A stretch of 64,000 nt of DNA from a virus. The translations under genes and the position numbers were made by a program. The notes beneath the pieces were generated by a model. It was not told the DNA's origin. It was given only the letters and a program-made list of their open reading frames with translations, and searched no databases. Below are positions 49,669 through 58,543 of this stretch, one piece after another (position 1 is the stretch's first letter; every line of letters starts with the position of its first letter). Location of the stretch: positions 28,454-92,453 of the IMG/VR virus record IMGVR_UViG_3300027365_000010; one strand, written 5' to 3'.

Positions 49669-50090
49669 TGTCTATAATGGAGATTTATTCGAAGGACTTT
49701 GATAGGATATTTAAAAATCTATATCTTTATTATAAGTCTAAGTTTAGTTCAGGCGTAGAATATACCTCTTTAATTTCATTTTTTAAACATGTCATTGATC
49801 AAGATACAAATACAGTAGAGCGTTATTTAAGACCTCCCTTTAGAACAGATGATTGCATTATTGTACATTTTATTAACAGATATAGTCAATTATATCATTA
49901 TATTATAGATAATGAGTTTTGTTTGATTAAACGATTCCTACTTTTTTATGAAAACGCTAGAAAATCAAACAAGTTATACGTTGACTTGTCTGAACTTCAG
50001 TCTATAATAGAATGTATAGATATTGATGTATTTAACTTAAAAAAGAACATTGAATATAGAATAAAAAATATGAGATTCAACTATGAGTGA
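49668..50090 (+). CDS. Hypothetical protein (140 aa)
   Basis: Helical, aromatic- and Lys-rich (MSIMEIYSKDFDRIFKNLYLYYKSK). Start could also be 49677. Overlaps neighbours at both ends. Family unknown. Confidence 0.5.
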   Translation: MSIMEIYSKDFDRIFKNLYLYYKSKFSSGVEYTSLISFFKHVIDQDTNTVERYLRPPFRTDDCIIVHFINRYSQLYHYIIDNEFCLIKRFLLFYENARKSNKLYVDLSELQSIIECIDIDVFNLKKNIEYRIKNMRFNYE

Positions 50091-50574
50091 TGATTTACAT
50101 AGACAGGCATTAGAAGACACTGGTTTTTGGGGTAGAAAAGGAGCAGGTTGTCTTATCATGTGTGAAACAACGGGAAGGTTTCTAATTCCTAAAAGATCAC
50201 CCCTTGTCCTTGACCCTGAAACTTGGGGCGTTTTTGGTGGTGCAGTAGATCCCGATGAAAATGAGAGGCAAGCGGTAGTGCGCGAAGTTCAAGAAGAAGC
50301 GGGAGTACAGTTAAAACCTTCTACCTTGGAAGTACTATATACTTATACTGATAAACCTAGTGGTTTCAAGTACACCACTTATTTTGCGTTAGTTAAAGAA
50401 GAATTCACCCCACTTTTGAATTGGGAATCTATGGACGCAAAATGGTTTCCATTTGGTGAATGGCCACAGCCCTTGCACTTTGGATTAAGTAAAATTTTGA
50501 ATAATGCCGATATCAACTCTATACTCAAAAAAGTATCAGGCATTGCCACGGAGGATAAAAATGAGCTGGATTGA
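50083..50574 (+). CDS. Nudix hydrolase (second copy type)
   Basis: 163 residues with a full Nudix box GGAVDPDENERQAVVREVQEEAGV (read as G-x5-E-x7-R-E-x-x-E-E-x-G). FLIPKRSPLVLDPETWGVFGG precedes it, like ADP-ribose/nucleoside-linked Nudix enzymes. Unrelated in detail to the Nudix gene at 14104. Not fused to an adenylyltransferase, unlike KVP40 NatV. Confidence 0.87.
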   Translation: MSDDLHRQALEDTGFWGRKGAGCLIMCETTGRFLIPKRSPLVLDPETWGVFGGAVDPDENERQAVVREVQEEAGVQLKPSTLEVLYTYTDKPSGFKYTTYFALVKEEFTPLLNWESMDAKWFPFGEWPQPLHFGLSKILNNADINSILKKVSGIATEDKNELD

Positions 50575-51253
50575 TGACGTTAAAGATGTTAGTGAAGAGG
50601 CGAATTCCGGGCAACTGGATACTAAGATTCTTACTTCAATCCCTAGTGAGCGTCTTGAAAAGAGTAGTTACAAGTTTCAGATGAGTTTGAAAATCACTGA
50701 TATGCCGCTAGTTGATGCCATTATGACTGCGTTATACATATTTTTTCTATATCTCTCATGGTTAAGTACTGGAATCACAGGGGCATCCGTTTTCCTACTC
50801 TCAACGACCGCTGTTAGTTTGTATGCATGTTATCTATGTAAAAAGAAAATTGATATGTATAAAAGAGAGGACGCGCCTTTTAGTAATGCAATTAATAATG
50901 GTGAGTATGAAATTTCTAGCCCGTATATCAAAGCCACAACTGAACGTGCACATAAGTTGTTAAAGCCTGTCATACTTTATACGCATATGATTTATAAGGA
51001 TTCGTTATATAAGTCATTGAGTAAATCATCACGTTCATTCTGTATTACGTCAATTTTGATTGTACTATTTGGAATGGTGATCGTTATAGACTCAGGAAGC
51101 TTAGTACTCTTTACGTGTTTGTGTACATATATATTGTCTAGAATTATCTATGAGTATCTTCGTTTAAGATTCCTTAATATGATGTTGTACACTCTGTCCT
51201 TTATTCGCGACTTTGAGAATGACGATGATGAAGGTGTTGAAATCGATACATAA
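50561..51253 (+). CDS. Multi-pass membrane protein (230 aa)
   Basis: Four hydrophobic helices in two hairpins: ~residues 50-68 and 72-92, then ~163-182 and 185-203, with soluble ends and an acidic C-terminus (FENDDDEG). Start at 50561 set by GGAGG overlapping the Nudix gene end. First of three four-helix membrane proteins here. No family recognised. Confidence 0.65.
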   Translation: MSWIDDVKDVSEEANSGQLDTKILTSIPSERLEKSSYKFQMSLKITDMPLVDAIMTALYIFFLYLSWLSTGITGASVFLLSTTAVSLYACYLCKKKIDMYKREDAPFSNAINNGEYEISSPYIKATTERAHKLLKPVILYTHMIYKDSLYKSLSKSSRSFCITSILIVLFGMVIVIDSGSLVLFTCLCTYILSRIIYEYLRLRFLNMMLYTLSFIRDFENDDDEGVEIDT

Positions 51254-51296
51254 CTTCTATATAATGTAATGTAAAACCTATTGTAAAGGATATTGT

Positions 51297-52109
51297 ATGA
51301 AATTTACGAAAAGCTTTATCAAGAAAACACTGAAAGAAACATTGTCAGAAAACACTGATAACACTTCTGTCTATCGAAGCATGTATGGTGTAGTGCCTGA
51401 CTTCGATGGTTTTGGTGACACGAAAGTGAAATCAACACTAAGCTTTAGTAACGAGGGGGCAATTCGTAAGTTTTGTTTCAAAAATGCTCAACGTGATAAC
51501 GCATTGCCATATTTTCTGAAACTCTCAAAGTCTCTTGAAACTCATTTTAAAACGTTTGATGATAATCCTATTGGTGAGCATTGTCTTGTTCTCAGTCTCG
51601 GTCTGAACGAGGAAGATGAGGTTGAAGAACGTGTATTCCTCAACCAAAATGACGTTAGTGAGTATTTCGAGGCTTTGGAGAATCGTATTGTTCTGGTTGT
51701 ACATTTTCTTCCATTCGAGGCACGTGAAATCTATCACCAAGTTCATACTGATGGTCATGATATTGCATACAGCAATACCTTTAGTTTCAAAAACTATAAT
51801 TTCGTCGCAAGGCTTCACCTGAATACTGGGAGATTATTCAACGGTGTTGTGACCAAGACAAAAGATGAATATCTGATCACTATTAGAGATCAGCTTCGTC
51901 GCAAATATGGGACTGACGGCGTTGAAGCAGTAGTGAAAGACCATCCGTTGTCTGGTGGCACTATGATTGAAGGATTTAATATCTACTTCAATAAAATCAG
52001 TGAGGTGAATTATCTCAAACTTATTAAGTTGGATATGGATAAACCCGTTCAGATCAAAGCATCCCTTAAGAGCATTGGGATGACTAAGGATGATAGTTGT
52101 GAAAAATAA
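51297..52109 (+). CDS. Hypothetical protein (270 aa)
   Basis: Soluble (MKFTKSFIKKTLKETLSENTDNTSVYRSM...). Strands LVLSLGLNEEDEVEERVFL and RIVLVVHFLPFEAREIYHQVH. AAAGGA upstream. Lies between membrane-protein genes. Family unknown. Confidence 0.55.
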   Translation: MKFTKSFIKKTLKETLSENTDNTSVYRSMYGVVPDFDGFGDTKVKSTLSFSNEGAIRKFCFKNAQRDNALPYFLKLSKSLETHFKTFDDNPIGEHCLVLSLGLNEEDEVEERVFLNQNDVSEYFEALENRIVLVVHFLPFEAREIYHQVHTDGHDIAYSNTFSFKNYNFVARLHLNTGRLFNGVVTKTKDEYLITIRDQLRRKYGTDGVEAVVKDHPLSGGTMIEGFNIYFNKISEVNYLKLIKLDMDKPVQIKASLKSIGMTKDDSCEK

Positions 52110-52743
52110 TTCATCAATGACAAAGCAGTTGGAAAGATTGCGTGTAGTCGAAAAAGAAAGAAAACTACATATAGTTGATACACTTCGTCTGAATAACGGT
52201 TTACTTAGAACCGAGTTGTACGGTTTTATTAAAAACTTTGATCTGACGAAAGGCACCATGTTATCATGGGTGCTATCAATGGTTTTTTTGGCAATCGGTA
52301 TTCCAAATCTACTTTTCTTTGGGACGAATGCTCTGTTGGTATGGTTTCTACTGGTACAAGCATTGGTTATATGGATTACATTCAAATCTCTTAATGAGTA
52401 TAAAAAGTGGAAGCATTCAATACGGAATGTCAATAGAGCAATTGATGACGGCTTGATTGATTTCAGTACCGAAGCTACATATATCAACGACGTTGCTGTG
52501 CAAACATCTACAATGTCTTCTAAGGATGAAACGGTGGCCGATTCATTGGGGACTATAGCAAAATACATCACGCTGTTTAACTCCAATTATCTACTTGGTG
52601 CAGTTTTACTGAAGCATAAAAACCATACGCCATTTATAATGATTTTTTCTGTGGCATGTCTCTTATTATTCTTGGCGGCGAAAAATGTATTTGTTCTATG
52701 TGCGAGTATTACATTGTTGATTTCGCTTGTATCGTGCTTTTAA
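52090..52743 (+). CDS. Multi-pass membrane protein (217 aa)
   Basis: Basic N-terminus, helix hairpin ~57-100 (MLSWVLSMVFLAIGIPNLLFF, LLVWFLLVQALVIWITF) and a C-terminal hairpin ~177-215 (FIMIFSVACLLLFLAA, VFVLCASITLLISLVSCF). Start overlaps the preceding stop; 52117 is an alternative. Same topology as 50561-51253. Confidence 0.6.
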   Translation: MIVVKNNSSMTKQLERLRVVEKERKLHIVDTLRLNNGLLRTELYGFIKNFDLTKGTMLSWVLSMVFLAIGIPNLLFFGTNALLVWFLLVQALVIWITFKSLNEYKKWKHSIRNVNRAIDDGLIDFSTEATYINDVAVQTSTMSSKDETVADSLGTIAKYITLFNSNYLLGAVLLKHKNHTPFIMIFSVACLLLFLAAKNVFVLCASITLLISLVSCF

Positions 52744-52752
52744 ATACAAGGA

Positions 52753-52869
52753 ATGCTATTTAAAAGTGTTGCTGTATACTTGAGAAGCTTAAAAGAGAGT
52801 TTGCTATCTTCACTATCCGATAATGATGAACATACTGAAACAATGAGTGTATATGATGAATCTGATTGA
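52753..52869 (+). CDS. Possible small protein (38 aa)
   Basis: MLFKSVAVYLRSLKESLLSSLSDNDEHTE... with AAGGA abutting the ATG. Overlaps the next gene start in another frame. Amphipathic; spacing of the ribosome site is poor. Confidence 0.35.
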   Translation: MLFKSVAVYLRSLKESLLSSLSDNDEHTETMSVYDESD

Positions 52870-53353
52870 GCGGTTGTTATCTAAGCGTGTTTCTAAGTTT
52901 ATGCCATGGTATCTTTTCGGAATTGTTATAGGTACGTCCACATATATGGGCGTATCAGGTATAAGTGCTGTATTTTCCATATTTTTAATTTCCACGCTGT
53001 TATCATGCGTTTTGAAGTCGTACTTTGATTACGTGGTCGATCCATCATGCAACTTCGTCATTGATAATGTTCATGACTATATGGATTCTCAATATGGTAG
53101 TAATGCGAGCAATGATGAGTTCAGTCATACTCGGCGGACACGTATTATATACACTATATCCGCCATTTTTAATATAGTGGCGCTTTGTGCGCTGATATTA
53201 ATAATATCTTTTGCGGTAAATAGCATTATTTTTTTGAATATTGACTCGATGGCAGTATCAATGGCTTATGTTGTGATTGCAGTCTTTACATATTATATAA
53301 TCACATTTTTACAGAACGTTAATACTTTAGTAAGTTATAGGAAATTTAGATGA
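52853..53353 (+). CDS. Multi-pass membrane protein (166 aa)
   Basis: Four hydrophobic segments in two hairpins (FGIVIGTSTYMGVSGISAVFSIFLISTLLSC; IFNIVALCALILIISFAVNSIIFL and MAYVVIAVFTYYIITFL). Stop overlaps the next start (ATGA). Start could be the GTG at 52847 or ATG 52856. Third of the local four-helix proteins. Confidence 0.6.
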   Translation: MMNLIERLLSKRVSKFMPWYLFGIVIGTSTYMGVSGISAVFSIFLISTLLSCVLKSYFDYVVDPSCNFVIDNVHDYMDSQYGSNASNDEFSHTRRTRIIYTISAIFNIVALCALILIISFAVNSIIFLNIDSMAVSMAYVVIAVFTYYIITFLQNVNTLVSYRKFR

Positions 53354-54300
53354 ATCCATTCGTGTGTTATAGATTTCTACGTTCCACAAAACGGTTTAAA
53401 AAAACATCTCTTAAAACGTTTAAGTCCTTAAGTTATGAACACATGGTTCCTAGCTCAACCATCTATAGACTGAGTTACGCCCTTAAATCCAATTCTGAAT
53501 CTATCGAAGGACTACTGTTTGAACGCGAAAAAGTTGATAATATGACTTATGATGTATTGTATGAATGGGTTCCAGAAGGTTGTGGATCTATGTATTATAA
53601 TAATTATAAGTTAGATTTCGATATGATTCAAATAGCTACAGTAGATGAACTGAATTATTTACTAAAGGCTTATAGGAAGGTGTTTGAATCCTTATATAGT
53701 AAATATGGTATGAATTTACTTAGACAACATTTAGAGATTGATGAGTATAATCGTAAAATGATTGATCCACTGGATAAAGATTGGAATCTCGCAAAAGACG
53801 CATTAAATGTATATGGTTTTGAATCTGATACCTATTTGGACATTGTGCACTCTATTATTGAGACAAAAATTAAGGAAACTGTTAATCATTTTAATAATAA
53901 CTACATATCACATACACAGTTTATAGATCGTATCCTAACTACATATAAGATGTCGTCGTACTTACATGGCTATTCACACCGCATTATTGAACATTTGAAG
54001 AATACAATGTATAGAGATGTTATTGATCGTCACATTGACGATATCGCCTCAGAAATCCGTGACTATGCAATGGTTACTAACAGATACCTGTGTTATGATA
54101 ACGGCAAATTTGTGTCTGTGAAATATATTAGTAATGAAGAGAAAACCAAGATTATCAGGAAAATGGCCATTGAAAAGAACGCTTCTAATAATTTCATCGA
54201 AACACTTAACGTTGTAAAAATGTATAAAGATGCAAATGTGCGCTATAATCCGTCAAACGTTTTGAATTATCTGAAGATTAAGAAAGTTATTGAGAAATAG
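53350..54300 (+). CDS. Hypothetical protein (316 aa)
   Basis: Soluble, Tyr- and Lys-rich, mostly helical (STKRFKKTSLKTFKSL, VDELNYLLKAYRKVFESLYSKYG). Coupled to the membrane protein gene upstream. Family unknown. Confidence 0.6.
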   Translation: MNPFVCYRFLRSTKRFKKTSLKTFKSLSYEHMVPSSTIYRLSYALKSNSESIEGLLFEREKVDNMTYDVLYEWVPEGCGSMYYNNYKLDFDMIQIATVDELNYLLKAYRKVFESLYSKYGMNLLRQHLEIDEYNRKMIDPLDKDWNLAKDALNVYGFESDTYLDIVHSIIETKIKETVNHFNNNYISHTQFIDRILTTYKMSSYLHGYSHRIIEHLKNTMYRDVIDRHIDDIASEIRDYAMVTNRYLCYDNGKFVSVKYISNEEKTKIIRKMAIEKNASNNFIETLNVVKMYKDANVRYNPSNVLNYLKIKKVIEK

Positions 54301-54304
54301 AGTG

Positions 54305-54333
54305 TTTACAAAGCTCTACGAATGCGTTATCAT
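54305..54333 (+). promoter_or_regulatory. Sigma70-type promoter
   Basis: TTTACA (54305-54310), 17-base spacer, TATCAT (54328-54333), reading into clpP. Confidence 0.65.
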
Positions 54334-54369
54334 ACTCACACAATAAAACACTAATTAGGAGAATATAAT

Positions 54370-54963
54370 ATGCTAGTACCTATGGTTATTCAACGCACCT
54401 CTGATGGTGAGCGTTCAATGGACATCTTTTCCCGCCTGCTTGAAGAACGTGTTATCATGTTGACAGGACAGGTAAGTGATGAAATGTCGTCACTGATTTG
54501 TGCACAACTTCTGTATCTGGAAAACCAAGACGCAAATAAAGACATCCATGTTTATATCAACAGTCCGGGTGGTTCGGTCACCGCAGGACTAGCCATGTAC
54601 GATACTATGAAGCATGTGAAGCCTGATATTACCACTGTTGTTACCGGCATGGCAGCATCGATGGGAAGCTTCCTTGCTGCGTGTGGTGGTACTAAAGGCA
54701 AACGTTTCATGCTACCAATGGCAGAGAATATGATTCACCAGCCCTTGGGCGGTTTCCAAGGCCAGTCAAGTGATATCGACATTCATGCGAAACATATTCT
54801 TCGTACACGTGAACGTCTTGAGCGTATTTACGCCGAGTGTACAGGTCGTACTTATGAAGAAGTGAATAAAGCTTGTGAGCGTGACAACTACATGACAGCA
54901 GAAGAAGCAGTAGAATTCGGCCTTGCTGATCAGATTATGTATCCAAGTGATATGAAATCATAA
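54370..54963 (+). CDS. clpP: ClpP serine protease
   Basis: 197 residues, the length of mature ClpP. Catalytic triad S97 (GMAASMG), H123 (MIHQP) and D172 (ERDNYM) are in place, with oxyanion PGGSV and the ALGA-region equivalents. ClpP forms a tetradecameric barrel fed by ClpA/ClpX; the phage copy may mix with host subunits or use host ATPases. No phage Clp ATPase is adjacent. TAGGAG precedes the ATG. Own promoter. Confidence 0.95.
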   Translation: MLVPMVIQRTSDGERSMDIFSRLLEERVIMLTGQVSDEMSSLICAQLLYLENQDANKDIHVYINSPGGSVTAGLAMYDTMKHVKPDITTVVTGMAASMGSFLAACGGTKGKRFMLPMAENMIHQPLGGFQGQSSDIDIHAKHILRTRERLERIYAECTGRTYEEVNKACERDNYMTAEEAVEFGLADQIMYPSDMKS

Positions 54964-54989
54964 GCTTACGGGATATTAATGTATAAGGT

Positions 54990-55010
54990 AGGTAGGCTTG
55001 ATGCCTACCT
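54990..55010 (+). terminator. Hairpin after clpP
   Basis: 8-bp stem AGGTAGGC / GCCTACCT with a TTGAT loop, followed by TCTATCT rather than a clean T-run; weak terminator or processing site. Confidence 0.5.
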
Positions 55011-55036
55011 TCTATCTATAATGAAAGGAAATAGGT

Positions 55037-55462
55037 ATGTCAGAATTACTTAATACAATCAAAAAAGAACAACTTTTGGCACGTAAAAACGGTGATCAAG
55101 TACGGGCTAAACTTCTTACTACGGTTATTGGAGAAGCGTCACCTGCCGGTAATGGTACTGTGAGTGACAAAGATGTTGAGAAAACTATTGCGGATTTTTA
55201 CAAAAACCTGCGTAAAAATCGTAAGATTTATATTGAACGAAACCAAAGTGTCGATGAAGTTGATGCTGAAATCGCTGTTCTACTAGATTTTATGCCCCCA
55301 CAGCTCACTGTTGACGAAATCAAAGATATTGCCACCGAGTTCATTAGTAAAAATGACATCAAAGCAGTGGGGCCTGTAATGGGCTATTTTTCCAAAGAAT
55401 ATAAAGGAAAGTACTTTGGTGAAGAAGTCTTGGAAGTGGTTGAAGATATTCTTTCACAATAG
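55037..55462 (+). CDS. GatB/YqeY domain protein
   Basis: 141 residues. The pattern of MSELLNTIKKEQLLARKNGDQVRAKLLTTVIGE, YIERNQSVDEVDAEIAVLLDFMPPQLT, and AVGPVMGYFSKEYKGK follows YqeY proteins throughout. YqeY is related to the tail of amidotransferase GatB and may contact tRNA; its cellular role is not settled. ATG has AAGGAAA upstream; a terminator follows. Confidence 0.88.
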   Translation: MSELLNTIKKEQLLARKNGDQVRAKLLTTVIGEASPAGNGTVSDKDVEKTIADFYKNLRKNRKIYIERNQSVDEVDAEIAVLLDFMPPQLTVDEIKDIATEFISKNDIKAVGPVMGYFSKEYKGKYFGEEVLEVVEDILSQ

Positions 55463-55473
55463 TATAATTGATA

Positions 55474-55500
55474 AAAGAGAAGGTCAAAAGCCTTCTCTTT
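55474..55500 (+). terminator. Rho-independent terminator
   Basis: 10-bp stem AAAGAGAAGG / CCTTCTCTTT with a TCAAAAG loop; T-rich tail. Confidence 0.8.
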
Positions 55501-55526
55501 AAATGTTTTAAATAAAAGGAATACTT

Positions 55527-56588
55527 ATGATTGGATTTATCTGGTTTATTGTAGCAGTTACTATCTTTGCTATTTTTGCACCTTTTGTCATGAGATTCTT
55601 GTTCCCACACCGTGTATTGTGGCGAGAAGTGGCAGCAAGTATCGCATTGTCGATTGTATTCAGTGTTGTATGTTCGTTGGTTGTGATCTATGGCGGTAGT
55701 CTCAACACTGAAATTCTTAACGGAAAGGTTACTAATAAGGCCCAAGAACAGGTTAGCTGTGAACATAGTTACCAAGTATGTTCGGGTAGTGGTGAAAATC
55801 GTGTCTGTACGACGTACTATGAACACTCATACGATTATGATTGGGTAGTACATACAACAGTGGGTGAAATTGTCATTGACCGCGTTGACCGTCAGGGTAC
55901 TAAAGAGCCACCCAGATTCAGTAAAGTTAAAATCGGTGAACACGCCGCAGTGAGTAATACATACGTAGACTATCTCAAAGGCATTGAGAGTTCACTACTT
56001 TATCGAAAGAATCACAAGATTGTGAAAGAATACGAACGACTCATTCCTAGTTATCCAAGGGTATTTGACTATTATCGTACACGTCCTGTTATTTTTTCAG
56101 GCATTTCAGTAGATAATGCAGAACGTAAAATGTACAATGACGCAATGCATGACGTTTTGAAAGAGATTGGTAACAGTAAACAAGTAAATATCATTGTGGT
56201 TATTGTAGATAGTGAAAATCCTGAATTTGCAGAATATCTGCGTAACGACTGGCATAATGGTCGTAAAAATGATCAAATTGTCGTAATCGGTGCGCCGGAA
56301 TATCCTAAAGTAGAATGGTCTTATTCATTTGGTTGGTCTAAAAAACAGGATGTTAACCCATCGATTGACTACGACGTTACGCGTTTGGAACATCTTTCGC
56401 CTGAAGCTCTTGCTGAAACTGTGAAAACAAACGTCGTTAAGCATTTTAAACGCCGCCCTATGGAAGAGTTTAAAAGCTATCTTTGGGAAACCGAGATCGA
56501 GCTTTGGAAATTTGTTTTAGTCTTTTTCCTACAGATTGCGTTTAATGCGGGACTGTCATATTGGTGGTATCGGAATGACATCTATTAA
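55527..56588 (+). CDS. TPM-domain-like membrane protein
   Basis: 353 residues. Two N-terminal helices (~3-22, ~36-58), a Cys-containing extracytoplasmic segment (SCEHSYQVCSGSGENRVCTTYY), then VNIIVVIVDSENPEFAEYLRNDWHNGRKNDQIVVIGAPE-x-WSYSFGW, which matches the TPM (YgcG-like) domain pattern, and a C-terminal helix (~326-348). TPM proteins pair with LemA in bacteria, and LemA is two genes downstream, which strengthens the call. AAGGAA precedes the ATG. Confidence 0.6.
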   Translation: MIGFIWFIVAVTIFAIFAPFVMRFLFPHRVLWREVAASIALSIVFSVVCSLVVIYGGSLNTEILNGKVTNKAQEQVSCEHSYQVCSGSGENRVCTTYYEHSYDYDWVVHTTVGEIVIDRVDRQGTKEPPRFSKVKIGEHAAVSNTYVDYLKGIESSLLYRKNHKIVKEYERLIPSYPRVFDYYRTRPVIFSGISVDNAERKMYNDAMHDVLKEIGNSKQVNIIVVIVDSENPEFAEYLRNDWHNGRKNDQIVVIGAPEYPKVEWSYSFGWSKKQDVNPSIDYDVTRLEHLSPEALAETVKTNVVKHFKRRPMEEFKSYLWETEIELWKFVLVFFLQIAFNAGLSYWWYRNDIY

Positions 56589-56949
56589 GCACATAGATAA
56601 TGCTCTCAATACATGGGAGTATTATCGAGATTTCGATATAGAGCTGTGTGGCGAATGTACCCGATTGTCACAAACTATTCTCAATCGAATTTCCCCAGAG
56701 TTAGTTCGTGAGCGCTTAAATTTATGTGGTTGTAAAGATAAACATGCGGAGAAACATATAAAAGAAATAAAAAAAGAGATAGGTAGGTGTGGTGTAATTG
56801 ATGATGTATCGATTGAAGTTTCATCATTTGCCTTGCCATTTGTACGAGTATATGTTTTAATATTCAAAGATAACCCTGAATCGCTGGGATTATTTAAACT
56901 TAAAAACTTAGATAAAAAATATAGGAAGGTTTATAATGAGTGCACTTAA
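56575..56949 (+). CDS. Hypothetical protein (124 aa)
   Basis: Cysteine-containing small protein (IELCGECTRLSQTIL, LNLCGCKDKHAEKH, IGRCG) between the TPM-like and LemA genes, overlapping both. Two CxxC/CxC pairs could bind zinc. The start at 56575 overlaps the TPM-like gene end. Function unknown, likely tied to the same membrane system. Confidence 0.55.
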   Translation: MTSIKHIDNALNTWEYYRDFDIELCGECTRLSQTILNRISPELVRERLNLCGCKDKHAEKHIKEIKKEIGRCGVIDDVSIEVSSFALPFVRVYVLIFKDNPESLGLFKLKNLDKKYRKVYNECT

Positions 56950-57505
56950 AATAACAGGTATTGTATTTGCTTCAGTCTTTGCCCTACTACTGGTAATTGG
57001 TGTTTCATTTGGAGGCATGTATGTCTCATACAATGATCGAGCGGTCGATCTAGAATCACAGATTGTTGCACAGCATAAGGATTTGCAGAACATCAAATCC
57101 AACTACACATTGAAGATTCAAGAGATCGTGCAAGTTACCGACAAGTATAAGGACGATCTACGAGAGATTGTAGATGCAACGTTTGAAGGCCGTTACGGAA
57201 GCAATGGTTCCCAAGCCATGTTCCAATGGATTCAAGAACAAAATATTAATCTTGACCCGAGTGTGTACAAAGAAATTCAAGTCGCCATTAAAGCGGGTCG
57301 TGCAGAGTTTCAAAACGCGCAAACTCGATTTATCGATACAAAACGTATTTACAATCGAGAACTTAATAGTTTTGTGAGCGGCTTTTTCATGTCGAGTGTC
57401 AATGACTTTCCAAGTATTAACCTTGATGAATACAACACTATTGTTGCCGAATCAACACGCCGAGAATTTGAATCTGGCACAGATAGTGCGATCAAAATCA
57501 ACTAA
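56936..57505 (+). CDS. LemA family membrane protein
   Basis: 189 residues. Membrane helix ~7-30 (IVFASVFALLLVIGVSFGGMYV), then YNDRAVDLESQIVAQHKDLQNIKSNYT, a long helical domain, and NRELNSFVSGFFMSSVNDFP, matching LemA (N-x-L...Y-N...V-x-x-YN-x-x-x-x-x-FP). Anchored in the inner membrane with a periplasmic helical bundle. Overlaps the upstream gene by 14 bases; ends in a terminator. Confidence 0.82.
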   Translation: MSALKITGIVFASVFALLLVIGVSFGGMYVSYNDRAVDLESQIVAQHKDLQNIKSNYTLKIQEIVQVTDKYKDDLREIVDATFEGRYGSNGSQAMFQWIQEQNINLDPSVYKEIQVAIKAGRAEFQNAQTRFIDTKRIYNRELNSFVSGFFMSSVNDFPSINLDEYNTIVAESTRREFESGTDSAIKIN

Positions 57506-57520
57506 TTGCTACTGAGTATA

Positions 57521-57545
57521 CAAGGGGCTTTTGAGCCCCTTTGTC
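57521..57545 (+). terminator. Rho-independent terminator
   Basis: 9-bp stem CAAGGGGCT / AGCCCCTTTG with a TTTG loop; ends the TPM/LemA operon. Confidence 0.8.
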
Positions 57546-57571
57546 TTATGTGAAAACAAAGGAAGATTACG

Positions 57572-57913
57572 TTGCCAGATTATTCACTCTTGATCGATGA
57601 ATTAGAAAGCTCTTGTAAATATCAATTATACGATTATGGTCTTTGCACTAATAAGGAAATGTGCAATTCAGGGGTGTTCCTACAATTTCAAATAGATGTG
57701 GTATCAATCAATACTCATAATGCAAAAAAGATAGTTAAATTTTATAACGCAGTTAAACATCTTTCAAATGATGGTATTGCTTTGAAACACTCATATGAAG
57801 AACATGGATTGGTTACTGGAAAACAATATAGGATCAGTAAGTTAGAGATTTTCATCTATCATTTGGATGTTTGTAAAGAAAATTTATCAAAAATGATGAA
57901 CTATTATGCTTAG
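57572..57913 (+). CDS. Hypothetical protein (113 aa)
   Basis: TTG start with AAAGGAAGA upstream. Alpha/beta look (FLQFQIDVVSINTHNAKKIVKFYNAV...). Pattern of strand-helix-KHS-strand also seen at 58544-58966 (ITVKHSCSEF), so the two may be distant paralogues. Confidence 0.55.
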   Translation: MPDYSLLIDELESSCKYQLYDYGLCTNKEMCNSGVFLQFQIDVVSINTHNAKKIVKFYNAVKHLSNDGIALKHSYEEHGLVTGKQYRISKLEIFIYHLDVCKENLSKMMNYYA

Positions 57914-58093
57914 GGCTGAAAGCAACGATTGACGTAGATATAAACATAAGCCTGATCAATGAGACAAACTTCGCATCAGCATTAGATGTTGTCAGAATTA
58001 TGAAATGAGTCGCATAGTAGTGATAATGTATTTTATAAACAAAACAACATTTTTTATATAGGGCGTAAGGTAAAAGCCTGCGTATATGTTTTT
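57914..58093 (+). other. Short gap with possible gene remnant
   Basis: No complete gene. One frame (ATIDVDINISLINETNF..., 57919-58008) looks protein-like but has no start codon or ribosome site, so it may be a leftover 3' end of a deleted paralogue. Confidence 0.3.
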
Positions 58094-58537
58094 ATGGACA
58101 AGCTAGATGTGCTAAGCAAAATATTTTCGTGTAAAACAATACTATTCACCAATTATCATGTTAGTGAATATTCAGATGATACATTCATGATTATTTCCAT
58201 ATCATCAAAAGCAAGCTCGCTTAATATAAAGAAAAAAATCTCGGACTTTATCATGTATGTGCATAATAATATGAATAATTTCCTTGGCGCTCTTCAAATG
58301 GATTGTTATAAAGAAGGCGGTAACGGTTTCGAGCCAGAAATGACAGTATATAAAATGCATATAATTCTAAGAAAGGATATTTCTCATTATATCAATGAGT
58401 ATAAAAATATGTTTAATTACCTTAAACTGATAAATGGTAAAAATTTATTTATCGGCGATATTAGTATCAACAGTAGATTTTTAAATAACCCTGATAATAT
58501 TCAGGTCATTGATCGTATTATAAAAATAATGGAATGA
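58094..58537 (+). CDS. Hypothetical protein (147 aa)
   Basis: Alpha/beta, Ile/Lys-rich (TFMIISISSKASSLNIKKKISDFIMYV). Weak ribosome site. Neighbours 57572 and 58544 have a similar layout. Family unknown. Confidence 0.5.
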   Translation: MDKLDVLSKIFSCKTILFTNYHVSEYSDDTFMIISISSKASSLNIKKKISDFIMYVHNNMNNFLGALQMDCYKEGGNGFEPEMTVYKMHIILRKDISHYINEYKNMFNYLKLINGKNLFIGDISINSRFLNNPDNIQVIDRIIKIME

Positions 58538-58543
58538 AATATT

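Noticed and set aside
50083-50574. NatV (bifunctional adenylyltransferase-Nudix) partner of NadV
   Set aside because: The protein is a stand-alone Nudix domain with no nucleotidylyl-transferase H-x-G-H motif.
51834-52586. 250-aa minus-strand frame
   Set aside because: Opposite two overlapping plus-strand genes with ribosome sites; the translation shows no family features.
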